Shown here piece after piece: positions 43,092-52,392 of a DNA stretch of 64,000 nucleotides. This stretch comes from Oryzomonas sagensis. Its GTDB lineage: Bacteria > Desulfobacterota > Desulfuromonadia > Geobacterales > Pseudopelobacteraceae. A program made the position numbers and the translations under genes. The stretch covers positions 380,980-444,979 of the forward strand of contig NZ_VZRA01000001.1 in the NCBI RefSeq assembly GCF_008802355.1, read 5' to 3'. Every line of letters begins with the position of its first letter. Position 1 is the first letter of the stretch. The notes below the pieces were generated by a model. That model was not told the DNA's origin. It ran no database searches and saw only the letters and a program-made list of their open reading frames with translations.

Positions 43092-43243
43092 TATTATATT
43101 TAACAATAATATCAAATATATACAGCATGTTTGTCATAGACCCTGCTCTTTTTGCATACCGAATGCCCCGGCAAATTGCCTGTTTTTTAATCAGTTTTTT
43201 GCCCCATGATTTTTTTTTGAGCCGTAACCAACGGACTTGCATT

Positions 43244-43258
43244 GTGCCCCGCCGGCAC
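43244..43258. promoter_or_regulatory. Candidate enhancer-binding site upstream of the sigma-54 promoter
   Basis: GTGCC-N5-GGCAC is a perfect inverted repeat about 155 bp upstream of the -24 box, at a usual enhancer distance. Its half-sites differ from the enteric NtrC consensus, so the protein is not known. Confidence 0.35.
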
Positions 43259-43377
43259 CTTTTTCGCCGCGCCAGGTTTTCCGTGTTGGCACAAACCTTA
43301 AACCATGCGATGTTCCTTGTCTTTTCAGCCTTTTTGAGGTAGATTAACCAAACTCATCCCTTCAAGGAGGTGCTCCC

Positions 43378-43677
43378 ATGACACCGGTGGCAAAGGTCGG
43401 CGAGATTCCTAACTTCGGCAAGAAGGTTGTTTCCGTCTCAGACCGGGAAATTCTCCTGGTCAACGTCAAAGGGACCATCTTCGCCTGCGAGAACGAATGT
43501 CCCCACCAGGGGAGCCCCATGAATGCCGCCGTTGTCAAAGAGGGGTATATCGCCTGCCCGCGCCACGGCTACCGCTTCAACCTTGCCGATGGCGGATGCA
43601 CGGATCACCCCGACCTCACCCTGAAAACCTTTCCCGTCCAAATCAGTGGAGACGACATCCTCATCGATCCGGCATAG
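43378..43677 (+). CDS. Rieske [2Fe-2S] ferredoxin
   Basis: 99 residues. The cluster motif is complete: Cys41-x-His43 followed by 16 residues and Cys60-x2-His63 (CPHQG and CPRHG). There is no signal or membrane helix, so it is a soluble ferredoxin like those of dioxygenases or nitrite reductase small subunits (NirD-like). No oxygenase is nearby. GGAGG lies upstream. It lies 8 bp before the cardiolipin synthase gene, suggesting cotranscription. Confidence 0.9.
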   Translation: MTPVAKVGEIPNFGKKVVSVSDREILLVNVKGTIFACENECPHQGSPMNAAVVKEGYIACPRHGYRFNLADGGCTDHPDLTLKTFPVQISGDDILIDPA

Positions 43678-43685
43678 ACCTCTCC

Positions 43686-45119
43686 ATGGATCATGCCTTC
43701 ATCGTCCTGTTCGCCCTCTGTGTCTGCCTGCTCTCGCTGGTCACGGCGGGGCACGCCCTGCTCCATAAACGCGATTCCCGTTCCGCCCTGGGCTGGATGA
43801 GCATCAGCCTGACGTTGCCGCTGCTTGGCCCATTCCTCTACTGGTGCCTGGGGGTCAACCGCATCTCCCGCCAAGCCCGGCGCTGGCAGGAAAGCGGCCG
43901 CAGACTCAGCGGAAGCGAGATACACCCCCTTAAGGACCCCGGCAGCGAGGCGGTGCGACTTCCTCTGGCCGCGGCACATCTGGATGACCTGCGCGTACTG
44001 GGGGACCGAGTGGTGCGCACCAGGCTGCGGGAGGGCAACAGGATCATCCCGCTGGTGGATGGCGAGGAAGCCTATCCGGCCATGCTGGCGGCCATCAGGC
44101 GGGCAGAGGAAAGCATCAATCTGAGCAGCTATATCTTCGACGCCGACGGCATCGGTGCCGAGTTCATCGATCAGCTCAAGGAGGCGACCGAACGGGGCGT
44201 TGCGGTGCGGATCATCATCGACGCCCTGGGGGAGAAGTACAGCCGCCACCTCCCCCGCACGGCCCTCGCAGGCACCCAGGTGCGCCTGGTCCGCTATCTT
44301 CCCCTGAGCCGGGGCGCCTACATCAACCTGCGCAACCACCGTAAACTGCTGATCATCGACGGGCGCGAGGCCTTCACCGGCGGCATGAATATCCGCAGCC
44401 GCCACCAACCGGCCTCCACCGACAGGGGCACCGCCATCCGGGACATGCACTTTTCCGTCCAGGGTCCGGTGGTGGCAGATCTGCAAAGGACCTTTCTGGA
44501 AGACTGGTATTTCGTTACCGGCGAACGTTTGGACGCGCCCTCCTTCTTTCCCCCCCTCGCTCCCCAGGGCAACTCCCTGGCCCGCGCCATCAGCGGCGGG
44601 CCGGATAACGAGTTCCGCAAACTCGAGCACATCATCATGGGGGTGCTCGCCTGCGCCAAGAAGTCCGTATGCATCATGACCCCTTACTTCATCCCCGACC
44701 GGCCGATGATCGCCGCCCTGATCACCACCGCCCTGCGCGGTGTGACTGTGCGCGTCGTCCTGCCCGGCCTCAACAACCTGCCGTTTGTCCACTGGGCCAC
44801 CCGCGGGCTCTTATGGGAGCTTCTGGCCAACGGTATCAGGGTATTCTACCAGCCCCCACCCTTTGTCCATACCAAACTGTTTCTGGTGGATGACGTCTGG
44901 TCGCTGGTCGGCTCGGCCAATCTCGATTCCCGCAGCCTGCGCCTCAATTTCGAACTCAACCTGAGTGTTTTCGACGAGTCCTTTGCCGCCAGCCTCAAAC
45001 GGCATTTCGAACAAGCCTTCGCCGCCTCCCACGAGGTCACCCAGGAGGAGATCGACGGCCGTTCTCTGCCCATCAGGCTCAGGGATAATTACGCGCGGCT
45101 CTTTTCACCCTATCTGTAG
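43686..45119 (+). CDS. cls: Cardiolipin synthase (phospholipase D family)
   Basis: 477 residues from ATG 43686; the frame is open further upstream but that part overlaps the Rieske gene. Two N-terminal membrane helices are followed by two HKD motifs: HRKLLIIDG (His218) and HTKLFLVDD (His395), each with the family's downstream Gly/Ser/Asn. Such enzymes condense two phosphatidylglycerols, or PG with PE, into cardiolipin. Length is standard. It ends before a 415-bp gap that contains a gene remnant. Confidence 0.92.
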   Translation: MDHAFIVLFALCVCLLSLVTAGHALLHKRDSRSALGWMSISLTLPLLGPFLYWCLGVNRISRQARRWQESGRRLSGSEIHPLKDPGSEAVRLPLAAAHLDDLRVLGDRVVRTRLREGNRIIPLVDGEEAYPAMLAAIRRAEESINLSSYIFDADGIGAEFIDQLKEATERGVAVRIIIDALGEKYSRHLPRTALAGTQVRLVRYLPLSRGAYINLRNHRKLLIIDGREAFTGGMNIRSRHQPASTDRGTAIRDMHFSVQGPVVADLQRTFLEDWYFVTGERLDAPSFFPPLAPQGNSLARAISGGPDNEFRKLEHIIMGVLACAKKSVCIMTPYFIPDRPMIAALITTALRGVTVRVVLPGLNNLPFVHWATRGLLWELLANGIRVFYQPPPFVHTKLFLVDDVWSLVGSANLDSRSLRLNFELNLSVFDESFAASLKRHFEQAFAASHEVTQEEIDGRSLPIRLRDNYARLFSPYL

Positions 45120-45264
45120 AGAGTTCATACGCCCACTCCGGGGTATCCGTACACAACCCAATAAATCCACGGTATTTTCTCATTTTATTTTTGCAATCAT
45201 TACTGGCGGTATGTTATATCTAATAGCTTAGATTGGGCGTATACAGCCCCACAATATGCACGGC

Positions 45265-45473
45265 TGAACAGCGACCGCGCCACCGGCTGGGGTGTCATCC
45301 GGATCGATCCCAAATACTTCCGGCCGGCCGAGGTCGACCTGCTGCTGGGCGCCCCTTCCAAGGCGAAATGCCAGTTGGGTTGGGAGCAGAAAACGAGCTT
45401 CGATCAACTCGTGAACATGATGGTGGATGGCGATTTGCAGCAGGCGGAGCGGGAAATGCGGGCCAACGGTTAA
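45265..45473 (+). pseudogene. gmd: 3' remnant of a GDP-mannose 4,6-dehydratase gene
   Basis: A 69-codon in-frame stretch with no start, ending TAA at 45471-45473. It carries the C-terminal Gmd signature [22 protein letters not shown], shown here only in part (IDPKYFRP and EVDLLLG), plus LGW and a final helix. The first 250 or so residues are missing: the frame upstream reads open but does not resemble Gmd. Gmd makes GDP-4-keto-6-deoxymannose for fucose and rhamnose-type sugars. The remnant marks the left edge of the polysaccharide locus. Confidence 0.85.
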
Positions 45474-45534
45474 GCTGCCGCTGGCCGGTCGTACATTGGC
45501 TACAGATTGTCCATTGGGCAGTGAGAGGTAAACC

Positions 45535-46545
45535 ATGTCCAAGATTCTCGTAACCGGCGCTGCCGGGTTTATCGGCTTTCATCTTAGCAAGCGCCTGCTG
45601 GCCAGGAGCGACGAGGTCGTTGGCCTCGACAACCTCAACGATTATTACGACGTCCGGCTCAAACATGACCGGCTCAAGCAACTGGAGGAACAACCCGGCT
45701 TCCGGTTCGTCAAGACCTCCCTCGAAGACCGGGAGGCTATTGCCCGCCTCTTTTCCGACGAACGGTTCGACAAGGTTGTAAACCTGGCCGCCCAGGCCGG
45801 GGTACGGTACTCCCTCCAAAATCCCCACGCCTATATCGACAGCAACATCGTCGGCTTCATGAACATCCTGGAAGGGTGCCGCCACAACGACGTCAAACAC
45901 CTCGTCTACGCCTCGTCCAGCTCGGTCTACGGCGCCAACACCCTGATGCCCTTCTCCGTGCACCACAACGTGGACCATCCGGTTTCCCTGTACGCCGCCA
46001 CCAAAAAAGCCAACGAGCTGATGGCCCACACCTATTCCAGCCTGTACCACCTCCCCGCCACCGGCCTGCGCTTCTTTACCGTCTATGGCCCCTGGGGGCG
46101 GCCGGATATGGCGCTGTTCCTCTTCACCAAGGCAATCCTGGCGGGCAAACCGATCAATGTCTTCAACCAGGGCAAGATGCAGCGGGACTTCACCTACATC
46201 GACGATATCGTGGAAGGCGTGATGCGGGTCACAGATACCATACCGGTTCCAAGCTTATCATGGAATGGCGACCAGCCCGACCCCGGCACAAGTTATGCGC
46301 CGTACCGTCTTTACAACATCGGCAACAACAGCCCGGTGGAGCTCATGCGCTTTATCGAGGTACTTGAAGACCGCCTCGGTAAAAAGGCGGAAAAGAACCT
46401 GCTGCCTATCCAGGCCGGGGACGTGCCGGCGACCTATGCCGATGTGGATGATTTGATGAGGGATGTGGGGTTCAAGCCGGCAACCTCCATTGAGGAGGGG
46501 ATTGGGCGGTTTGTGGAGTGGTATCGCGGGTATTATTGTATTTGA
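45535..46545 (+). CDS. UDP-glucuronate 4-epimerase (extended SDR)
   Basis: 336 residues. NAD-binding GAAGFIG (8-14) and the SDR catalytic YAATKK are present. The motifs [12 protein letters not shown] and [10 protein letters not shown] are hallmarks of the UDP-glucuronate 4-epimerase (CapI/LpsL) group, which makes UDP-galacturonate. It is the first intact gene of the polysaccharide locus, 62 bp after the gmd remnant. GC-rich codon use here is like the chromosome, unlike genes further right. Confidence 0.88.
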   Translation: MSKILVTGAAGFIGFHLSKRLLARSDEVVGLDNLNDYYDVRLKHDRLKQLEEQPGFRFVKTSLEDREAIARLFSDERFDKVVNLAAQAGVRYSLQNPHAYIDSNIVGFMNILEGCRHNDVKHLVYASSSSVYGANTLMPFSVHHNVDHPVSLYAATKKANELMAHTYSSLYHLPATGLRFFTVYGPWGRPDMALFLFTKAILAGKPINVFNQGKMQRDFTYIDDIVEGVMRVTDTIPVPSLSWNGDQPDPGTSYAPYRLYNIGNNSPVELMRFIEVLEDRLGKKAEKNLLPIQAGDVPATYADVDDLMRDVGFKPATSIEEGIGRFVEWYRGYYCI

Positions 46546-46580
46546 ACATTACAACCATTAACCAAAGGACATAAATTTAG

Positions 46581-47864
46581 ATGGAAACAAGAATAGTATC
46601 AGTTATTGGTCTGGGATATGTTGGCTTACCAGTTGCAGTTGCTTTTGGGAAACAGCGCAAGACAATCGGTTTTGACATCAACCCAATCAGAATCCAGGAG
46701 TTGAAAACTGGCTATGACCGCACTGCCGAGGTAACTTCAGAAGAACTTCTCTCCTCGAATATCCTTTTTACCGACAGTATTAATGAGCTTAGCCAAGCAG
46801 ACTTTCATATCGTTGCCGTTCCTACGCCTGTGGATGAGGCGAACCAGCCTGACCTGACCCCCATGCTCAAAGCCTCGGAGACTGTCGGCAAAGCACTTAA
46901 ACGGGGGGATATTGTTGTCTATGAGTCGACCGTTTATCCTGGAGTTACCGAGGATGAATGTGTTCCGGTATTGGAAAGGTTATCCGGGCTCGTATGTGGA
47001 AAGGATTTCACCGTAGGGTATAGTCCAGAAAGAATCAACCCCGGTGATAAGGAGCACACCTTTACGAAGATCAAGAAAATTGTCTCCGGCCAGGATGCGA
47101 AAACACTTGAAATTGTGGCGCAGGTCTATGAATCTGTCGTGCTTGCTGGTGTGCACAGGGCACCAAGTATAATGGTTGCAGAGGCGGCAAAGGTTATCGA
47201 AAACACCCAGCGCGACCTGAATATTGCCTTGATGAATGAACTGGCCATTATTTTTGACCATATGGGTATCGACACTCACGATGTTCTTGAGGCAGCCGGG
47301 ACAAAGTGGAATTTTCTGCCGTTCAAACCAGGTCTAGTAGGTGGGCATTGCATCGGCGTCGATCCTTATTATCTTACACACAAAGCAGAAAAGATGGGCT
47401 ATATTCCGCAGGTTATCCTTGCCGGCAGGAGGATCAATGACGGCATGGGCAAGTTTATTGCCCAGCGCACTGTTAAGGAGATGATTCGCGCCGGACATAA
47501 CGTGTTGGGGGCAACAGTTACGGTGCTGGGACTGACTTTCAAGGAGGACTGCCCGGATCTGCGTAATTCCAAGGTGATTGATATTATAAATGAGCTTCAG
47601 GACTATGGTATTGCTGTCCAGGTATGCGATCCGTTGGCTGACCCCTCGGAGGCACTACACGAATATGATGTAAAGCTCATACCTTATAATGAACTTAAAC
47701 CCGCTGCTTCCCTAATTATTGCCGTAGCGCACCATGAATACCTCAACCTTACCCCTCATGAGTTATTGCATCTCGCTCCATCACAACCAGTTATTTGTGA
47801 TGTGAAAAACATCTATGACCGTCATGCCCTCGAACAGGCAGGCATGACGGTCTGGCGGCTCTAA
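46581..47864 (+). CDS. UDP-N-acetyl-D-galactosamine dehydrogenase (WbpO/TviB type)
   Basis: 427 residues. Rossmann motif GLGYVGLPVAVAFG is at the start; the catalytic Cys and downstream GGHCIGVDPYYL are typical of UDP-sugar 6-dehydrogenases. The sequence resembles Vi-antigen VipA/TviB and WbpO, which oxidise UDP-GalNAc or UDP-GlcNAc to the uronic acid. It is followed by a WbpP/TviC-type epimerase, the known partner in making UDP-GalNAcA. GC content starts to fall in this gene. Confidence 0.87.
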   Translation: METRIVSVIGLGYVGLPVAVAFGKQRKTIGFDINPIRIQELKTGYDRTAEVTSEELLSSNILFTDSINELSQADFHIVAVPTPVDEANQPDLTPMLKASETVGKALKRGDIVVYESTVYPGVTEDECVPVLERLSGLVCGKDFTVGYSPERINPGDKEHTFTKIKKIVSGQDAKTLEIVAQVYESVVLAGVHRAPSIMVAEAAKVIENTQRDLNIALMNELAIIFDHMGIDTHDVLEAAGTKWNFLPFKPGLVGGHCIGVDPYYLTHKAEKMGYIPQVILAGRRINDGMGKFIAQRTVKEMIRAGHNVLGATVTVLGLTFKEDCPDLRNSKVIDIINELQDYGIAVQVCDPLADPSEALHEYDVKLIPYNELKPAASLIIAVAHHEYLNLTPHELLHLAPSQPVICDVKNIYDRHALEQAGMTVWRL

Positions 47865-47897
47865 AGGCCTCATTCTACAAGCAAGTCAGGGGAAACA

Positions 47898-48929
47898 ATG
47901 TCCACACCGTATGACACGTGCAGAGACGCTCTACATAAAAAACCGAAACGCTGGTTAATTACGGGTACCGCTGGCTTTATCGGGTCCAATCTTCTTGAAC
48001 ACCTCCTAAAGCTGGATCAAACTGTCGTTGGGCTGGATAACTTTTCAACGGGAAAACAAAGTAATCTGGACGAAGTAAGGTCACTTGTCACTGCACAACA
48101 ATGGCAACGCTTCAACTTTATTGAAGGCGACGTCCGCAATCTTCCGACCTGTCAGGCCTCATGCCGAGGTATTGACTATGTGCTCCATCAGGGTGCCTTG
48201 GGGTCAGTACCCCGTTCCATAGCCGATCCAATCGCCAGCACGGAGAACAACGTTAACGGTACGCTCAATATGCTGGTCGCGGCCAGGGACAACAAAATCA
48301 AGCGTTTTGTTTATGCCTCCAGCAGTTCAGTCTATGGCGACCATCCAGCGCTACCAAAGGTTGAAGAGCATATCGGCAATCCGCTTTCACCCTATGCCGT
48401 CTCCAAATTTGTCAATGAGTTACACGCTGCACAGTTTGCCTTACATTATGGTCTTGAGTGCATTGGACTACGCTATTTTAACGTATTCGGCCCGCGTCAA
48501 GATCCAAATGGTGCCTATGCAGCTGTTATTCCTAAATGGATTGCCGCCATGATCAAGGGAGAATCTGTAAAGATTAATGGCACCGGCGAAACCAGCCGTG
48601 ATTTTTGTTATGTTGAGAATGTTGTACAGGCAAATATTTTGGCGGCGACAGTGGTTAATTCTGCAGCAGTCAATCAGATATACAATGTTGCTCTCAACGA
48701 CCGCACTACTCTCTGTCAACTCTTTGCCAATATTCGTGATCTGTTAGCTGGCGAGTATGCACACCTTGCTGAGTTTAAGCCAGTTTATGGAGATTTTCGC
48801 ACCGGCGATGTTATGCACTCGCAAGCGGATATAGGCAAAGTCTCGCAGTTGCTAGGCTATGAGCCTGCACATACCATTAAACAAGGCTTAGCCAGTGCTA
48901 TTGAGTGGTATAAATTTAATTTAATTTAG
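47898..48929 (+). CDS. UDP-N-acetylglucosamine 4-epimerase (WbpP/TviC type)
   Basis: 343 residues, with NAD motif GTAGFIG (near 23-29) preceded by a basic N-terminal extension typical of WbpP, and catalytic SSSVYG with YAVSK. WbpP interconverts UDP-GlcNAc and UDP-GalNAc and works with WbpO to give UDP-GalNAcA. It lies 34 bp after the dehydrogenase gene, forming a pair as in Vi-antigen and Pseudomonas O6 loci. Confidence 0.88.
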   Translation: MSTPYDTCRDALHKKPKRWLITGTAGFIGSNLLEHLLKLDQTVVGLDNFSTGKQSNLDEVRSLVTAQQWQRFNFIEGDVRNLPTCQASCRGIDYVLHQGALGSVPRSIADPIASTENNVNGTLNMLVAARDNKIKRFVYASSSSVYGDHPALPKVEEHIGNPLSPYAVSKFVNELHAAQFALHYGLECIGLRYFNVFGPRQDPNGAYAAVIPKWIAAMIKGESVKINGTGETSRDFCYVENVVQANILAATVVNSAAVNQIYNVALNDRTTLCQLFANIRDLLAGEYAHLAEFKPVYGDFRTGDVMHSQADIGKVSQLLGYEPAHTIKQGLASAIEWYKFNLI

Positions 48930-48978
48930 AATTTTGCCTATGGATCTTCATTTTTTCCGCCTTTTCTGGAGCTAGTGT

Positions 48979-49977
48979 ATGCTACAAAAATTCTTTTATG
49001 TATTGATCTTATGCTGTTGTTCCGCTTGTGGAAACGCAGACTCCCAAAGTAGTACGCCCTTTGAAGATGTTAAATTTGCTGAAGATAAAATGAGCCCAAT
49101 TCTGGTGCCTGGATCTGCTGGGGCGTGGAATGAATTAAAAGCAGACACCGGTGATTCTTTATTGTTCAAGGACAGTAAATGGTGGCTATACCATAGCGGC
49201 CAAAACAGTTCTGCTACCAATCTAATTGGTTTACATATCAGCGATGGGCTTTCTTTAGAGGGACCTTGGAATGATTTGCCTAATAATCCTATTCTAGGGC
49301 TAGGTAGTCCAGGTGATTGGGACGAAAACGGGGTCGCACATCCCTCCGTCATTGAAAGAAGCGGACAAATCATGATGTATTATTCAGGGTTCGGCTTGGA
49401 AGGAGAACAGATCGGATTAGCAAATTCTACGGATGGGGTTTCTTTTACTAAATTTTCTGGGAACCCTGTCGTTAAACTTGGCGGAATGGGTGAATGGGAT
49501 TCGGGGGGAGTAGACCACCCTTCAATTATTCATGATGGAAAACAATATGTTATGGCATACAGAGGATGGGCATCTGGAACTACTGATATACATAGCTCAA
49601 TAGGAATTGCTACTAGTTATGATGGTATAAATTGGACTAAAAATCCATCAAACCCGGTATTGCGGCCCGGCCCTCCTGGCTCGTGGGATGACTACGGGGT
49701 ATTAGCACCTAGGTTATGGTTCGACTCTGGAGTGTATAATATGAATTATAGCGGGAAACCCAATAATACCTTATTAAGTAGCATTGGCCATGCGCAGGCC
49801 ACCTCACTAGCATCTTGGGTGAAAAGCAACAAAAATCCCATTATATATGCAGGAGACTATTCTTGGCATGAGCTTGAATGGGGGACTAATGTGAAAATAG
49901 GGAACGATTGGTTTATGCTTACTACGGCTTGGTATAATGACGGACGTACCGTACTTTGGGTTGGTAAGTTTAGTTAG
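48979..49977 (+). CDS. Lipoprotein with five-bladed beta-propeller (glycoside-hydrolase-like)
   Basis: 332 residues. A short hydrophobic leader ends in CSACGN, a plausible lipobox, so it is probably membrane-anchored. The body shows three imperfect repeats of about 60-70 residues, each with an NPV- or NPI-start, a GxxGxWD core and a GV-x-x-P end. These are the blades of GH43/GH32-type beta-propellers. No obvious catalytic acid pair was identified. Such a protein in an O-antigen locus is unusual: it may bind, modify or cleave the polysaccharide. It is AT-rich relative to the chromosome. Confidence 0.7.
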   Translation: MLQKFFYVLILCCCSACGNADSQSSTPFEDVKFAEDKMSPILVPGSAGAWNELKADTGDSLLFKDSKWWLYHSGQNSSATNLIGLHISDGLSLEGPWNDLPNNPILGLGSPGDWDENGVAHPSVIERSGQIMMYYSGFGLEGEQIGLANSTDGVSFTKFSGNPVVKLGGMGEWDSGGVDHPSIIHDGKQYVMAYRGWASGTTDIHSSIGIATSYDGINWTKNPSNPVLRPGPPGSWDDYGVLAPRLWFDSGVYNMNYSGKPNNTLLSSIGHAQATSLASWVKSNKNPIIYAGDYSWHELEWGTNVKIGNDWFMLTTAWYNDGRTVLWVGKFS

Positions 49978-50020
49978 CTCATTAATTTTGTATCAATAAA
50001 GGTGAAAAGGTGTAATAACT

Positions 50021-51316
50021 GTGCGGCTTGCAACTATACTTGGTAGCCTGACCGGCATAAATGTTCTACTCACGTTTATTTATCAGTGGTATATAGTTAC
50101 AATAATTGGACCTGGCACTGAGACAGATTCCTTTTTTGCAAGCATGGTCGTCCCCCAACTCATCCTAACAGTAGTCACTGGCTCTTTAATATTTGTTCTA
50201 GTACCAATACTCGCAACAGAACAGGATGACTCTTTCCATCAAGAAACGTGGAACTTCTTTTTAGCAATTGGCGTATTGTTCTCCGTAACAACGGTAATAC
50301 TATACCTAACCACGAATTACTGGGTGCCAATGACTGTACCTGGTTTTTCGCCCCACTCAAAAACCCTTACGATAGCTTTAACGAAAATACAACTTGTTGG
50401 CATGCTGTTCACCGCACTTGCAGGAGTTTTGGGCGCGGCATATAATGCAAAGCAGCAATTTGTATGGGTAAGTTTAAGCCCAGTGTTTTCAACGATTATT
50501 GGGTTAATCTTTCTCGTTTGCTTACTCCCTCGTATGGGGGTAATGGCAGCAGCATGGGCAATGGTACTTAAAATGTTTATCCAAATGGCATTACTTTTGC
50601 CAATTTTGGGTAAGTTTAAAAGGCTTGATTTTGAAAGCATCGCTTTCAAAAAAGCATGGACAAAACTTAAGCCCCTTTTATTAGGGAATACCTATTCAAA
50701 AACAGATCAATTGATTGATAGATTTTTGGCTTCTATGGCGCCAATGGGTGAACTTTCCCTTTTGCATTTATCACAACAGATCTATGGCGCCGGGAATCAG
50801 GTTATTACCTCTGCCATTGCAAGCCCAATGGTACCATTATTGGCACAGAAGGCCAGTAGTGGCGAGTGGAATACCTTTAAAGATATATCAAAAAAGCGTC
50901 TATCAGTTGTGGTATGGCTTACGGGTATTATTTTATTGGTTATCATAGTGATTGGTAGGCCAATTCTAAGTGTCGTTTTTGGTCATGGCCGTTTTTTAGC
51001 AGCCCAGTTACAATATTTCTGGCTGATTTTAATAGCACTCGCCGGGGTTTTGATTGGCGGCGCTATGGGGCAAATTCTTTCAACAAGTTTTTATGCTAAA
51101 GGAAATACACATACACCGACTAAAATTGGTGTTATCGGATTTAGTATTGGAATTGTCTTAAAGTTGACTGGCTTTAATTTGTTCGGAGTTATTGGTGTTG
51201 CACTTGCAAATAGCATATACCTTTTTCTTAACGCATTCATAATGCAATATTATTTAACAAAAAATTTAGAGATACTTATTCATGCACCTAATATCGTATC
51301 GAAAACTAGGTTCTAA
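50021..51316 (+). CDS. MviN/MurJ-family lipid-linked polysaccharide flippase (Wzx-like)
   Basis: 431 residues, GTG start required to keep the first helix; no ATG fits until residue 42. About twelve to fourteen membrane helices are present, with the MOP/MVF pattern (PGTETDSFFAS, GVLGAAYNAKQQF). In this locus it would flip the O-unit lipid intermediate to the periplasm. It is AT-rich. The ribosome site is weak. Confidence 0.8.
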   Translation: MRLATILGSLTGINVLLTFIYQWYIVTIIGPGTETDSFFASMVVPQLILTVVTGSLIFVLVPILATEQDDSFHQETWNFFLAIGVLFSVTTVILYLTTNYWVPMTVPGFSPHSKTLTIALTKIQLVGMLFTALAGVLGAAYNAKQQFVWVSLSPVFSTIIGLIFLVCLLPRMGVMAAAWAMVLKMFIQMALLLPILGKFKRLDFESIAFKKAWTKLKPLLLGNTYSKTDQLIDRFLASMAPMGELSLLHLSQQIYGAGNQVITSAIASPMVPLLAQKASSGEWNTFKDISKKRLSVVVWLTGIILLVIIVIGRPILSVVFGHGRFLAAQLQYFWLILIALAGVLIGGAMGQILSTSFYAKGNTHTPTKIGVIGFSIGIVLKLTGFNLFGVIGVALANSIYLFLNAFIMQYYLTKNLEILIHAPNIVSKTRF

Positions 51317-51324
51317 TAACTAAA

Positions 51325-52392
51325 ATGATTAATGTCGCAGCATTAACAACAGGCAAAAATATTCCATCCTCTCGATTTCGTATACGGCAATACATAGAGC
51401 CGTTGAGGTCGCTTGGAATTGCTGTACATGATTACTGTCCCTTTTATGACGAAACTATGGGCTTTAAGAAACTATTAAATATTAGGAAGCGGTATGTCCC
51501 CCCTCTTGCTTTAGCTCAATTTTTACTCAAAGGTATTGCCCGAGTTCCTGGGATCATTGCGACTCATGCCTCTCAAATCACTTGGATTGAGCGAAATATT
51601 TTACCTGGATTTGAATTTCCAGTTTATTTGACCAAGTCTCCAAGAGTTCTTGATGTCGATGATGCTATTTGGATGTCATCCTTTATGTCTGGAACTTCTG
51701 CAAAAACATTGGCACGTAGTGTTGATGTTGTCATAGCCGGTAACACCTTTTTAGCAGATTGGTATTCAAATTATTGCCATAAGGTTTACGTGATACCAAC
51801 GGCAATAGACTGCCATCGTTTTACCCCCCTCCAAAAAACTGATGTAAATACTGATAAACCATTTATTGTTGGTTGGACAGGAACATCCGGCAATTATAAA
51901 TATTTAAAAATGATAGAAGCCCCATTAAAAAAATTCTTGTTGGGCCACAACAATGCTTATTTATTGATAGTTGCCGATAAACCGCCGAGTAACATAAATA
52001 TCGATGGTCGTATAAAATTTGTTGAATGGACCCCAGAAATCGAATCATCAATATTGCATAGTTTTGATGTAGGAATCATGCCATTAACTGACGAAGATTG
52101 GGCACGAGGAAAATGTAGTTTTAAGTTGTTGCAATATATGGCTTCCGGTCTGCCGGTGATTGCATCACCGGTCGGAATGAACAAGGAAGTTATCAATGAT
52201 AATGAAAATGGTTTTTTTGCTAACACTTCTAGTGAGTGGGTAGACTCATTAGAGACTTTATTCTCTGATCGGTCTTTGTGTTCACGTTATGGTGAATCTG
52301 GTCTTAAAATTGCCCGAGATCGATTTAGCCTTGAATCAAATGCGAAGTTAATAGCAACCATATTTAAGACATTAAGTGACAATTTATGTTAA
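51325..52392 (+). CDS. Glycosyltransferase, family 4-like
   Basis: 355 residues with two Rossmann-like halves. The C-terminal donor-binding region has GWTGTSGNY, an EWTPEIESS loop and the GLPVIASPVGMNKEVI motif where GT4 enzymes bind the sugar nucleotide. Acceptor and donor sugars cannot be told. It lies 8 bp after the flippase gene and overlaps the polymerase gene, so the three form one AT-rich transcription unit. Confidence 0.85.
   Translation: MINVAALTTGKNIPSSRFRIRQYIEPLRSLGIAVHDYCPFYDETMGFKKLLNIRKRYVPPLALAQFLLKGIARVPGIIATHASQITWIERNILPGFEFPVYLTKSPRVLDVDDAIWMSSFMSGTSAKTLARSVDVVIAGNTFLADWYSNYCHKVYVIPTAIDCHRFTPLQKTDVNTDKPFIVGWTGTSGNYKYLKMIEAPLKKFLLGHNNAYLLIVADKPPSNINIDGRIKFVEWTPEIESSILHSFDVGIMPLTDEDWARGKCSFKLLQYMASGLPVIASPVGMNKEVINDNENGFFANTSSEWVDSLETLFSDRSLCSRYGESGLKIARDRFSLESNAKLIATIFKTLSDNLC

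Larger units (their letters stand above)
42930..43377. other. AT-rich divergent region between porin-like gene and Rieske gene
   Basis: 448 bp, clearly more AT-rich than the surrounding genes. It contains the minus-strand sigma-54 promoter and a perfect GTGCC-N5-GGCAC inverted repeat (43244-43258). No gene is evident. Confidence 0.5.

Noticed and set aside
43286-43301. TTGGCACAAACCTTAA as a sigma-54 promoter for the Rieske gene
   Set aside because: The -24 half matches but the -12 half has AA instead of the essential GC at the right spacing.
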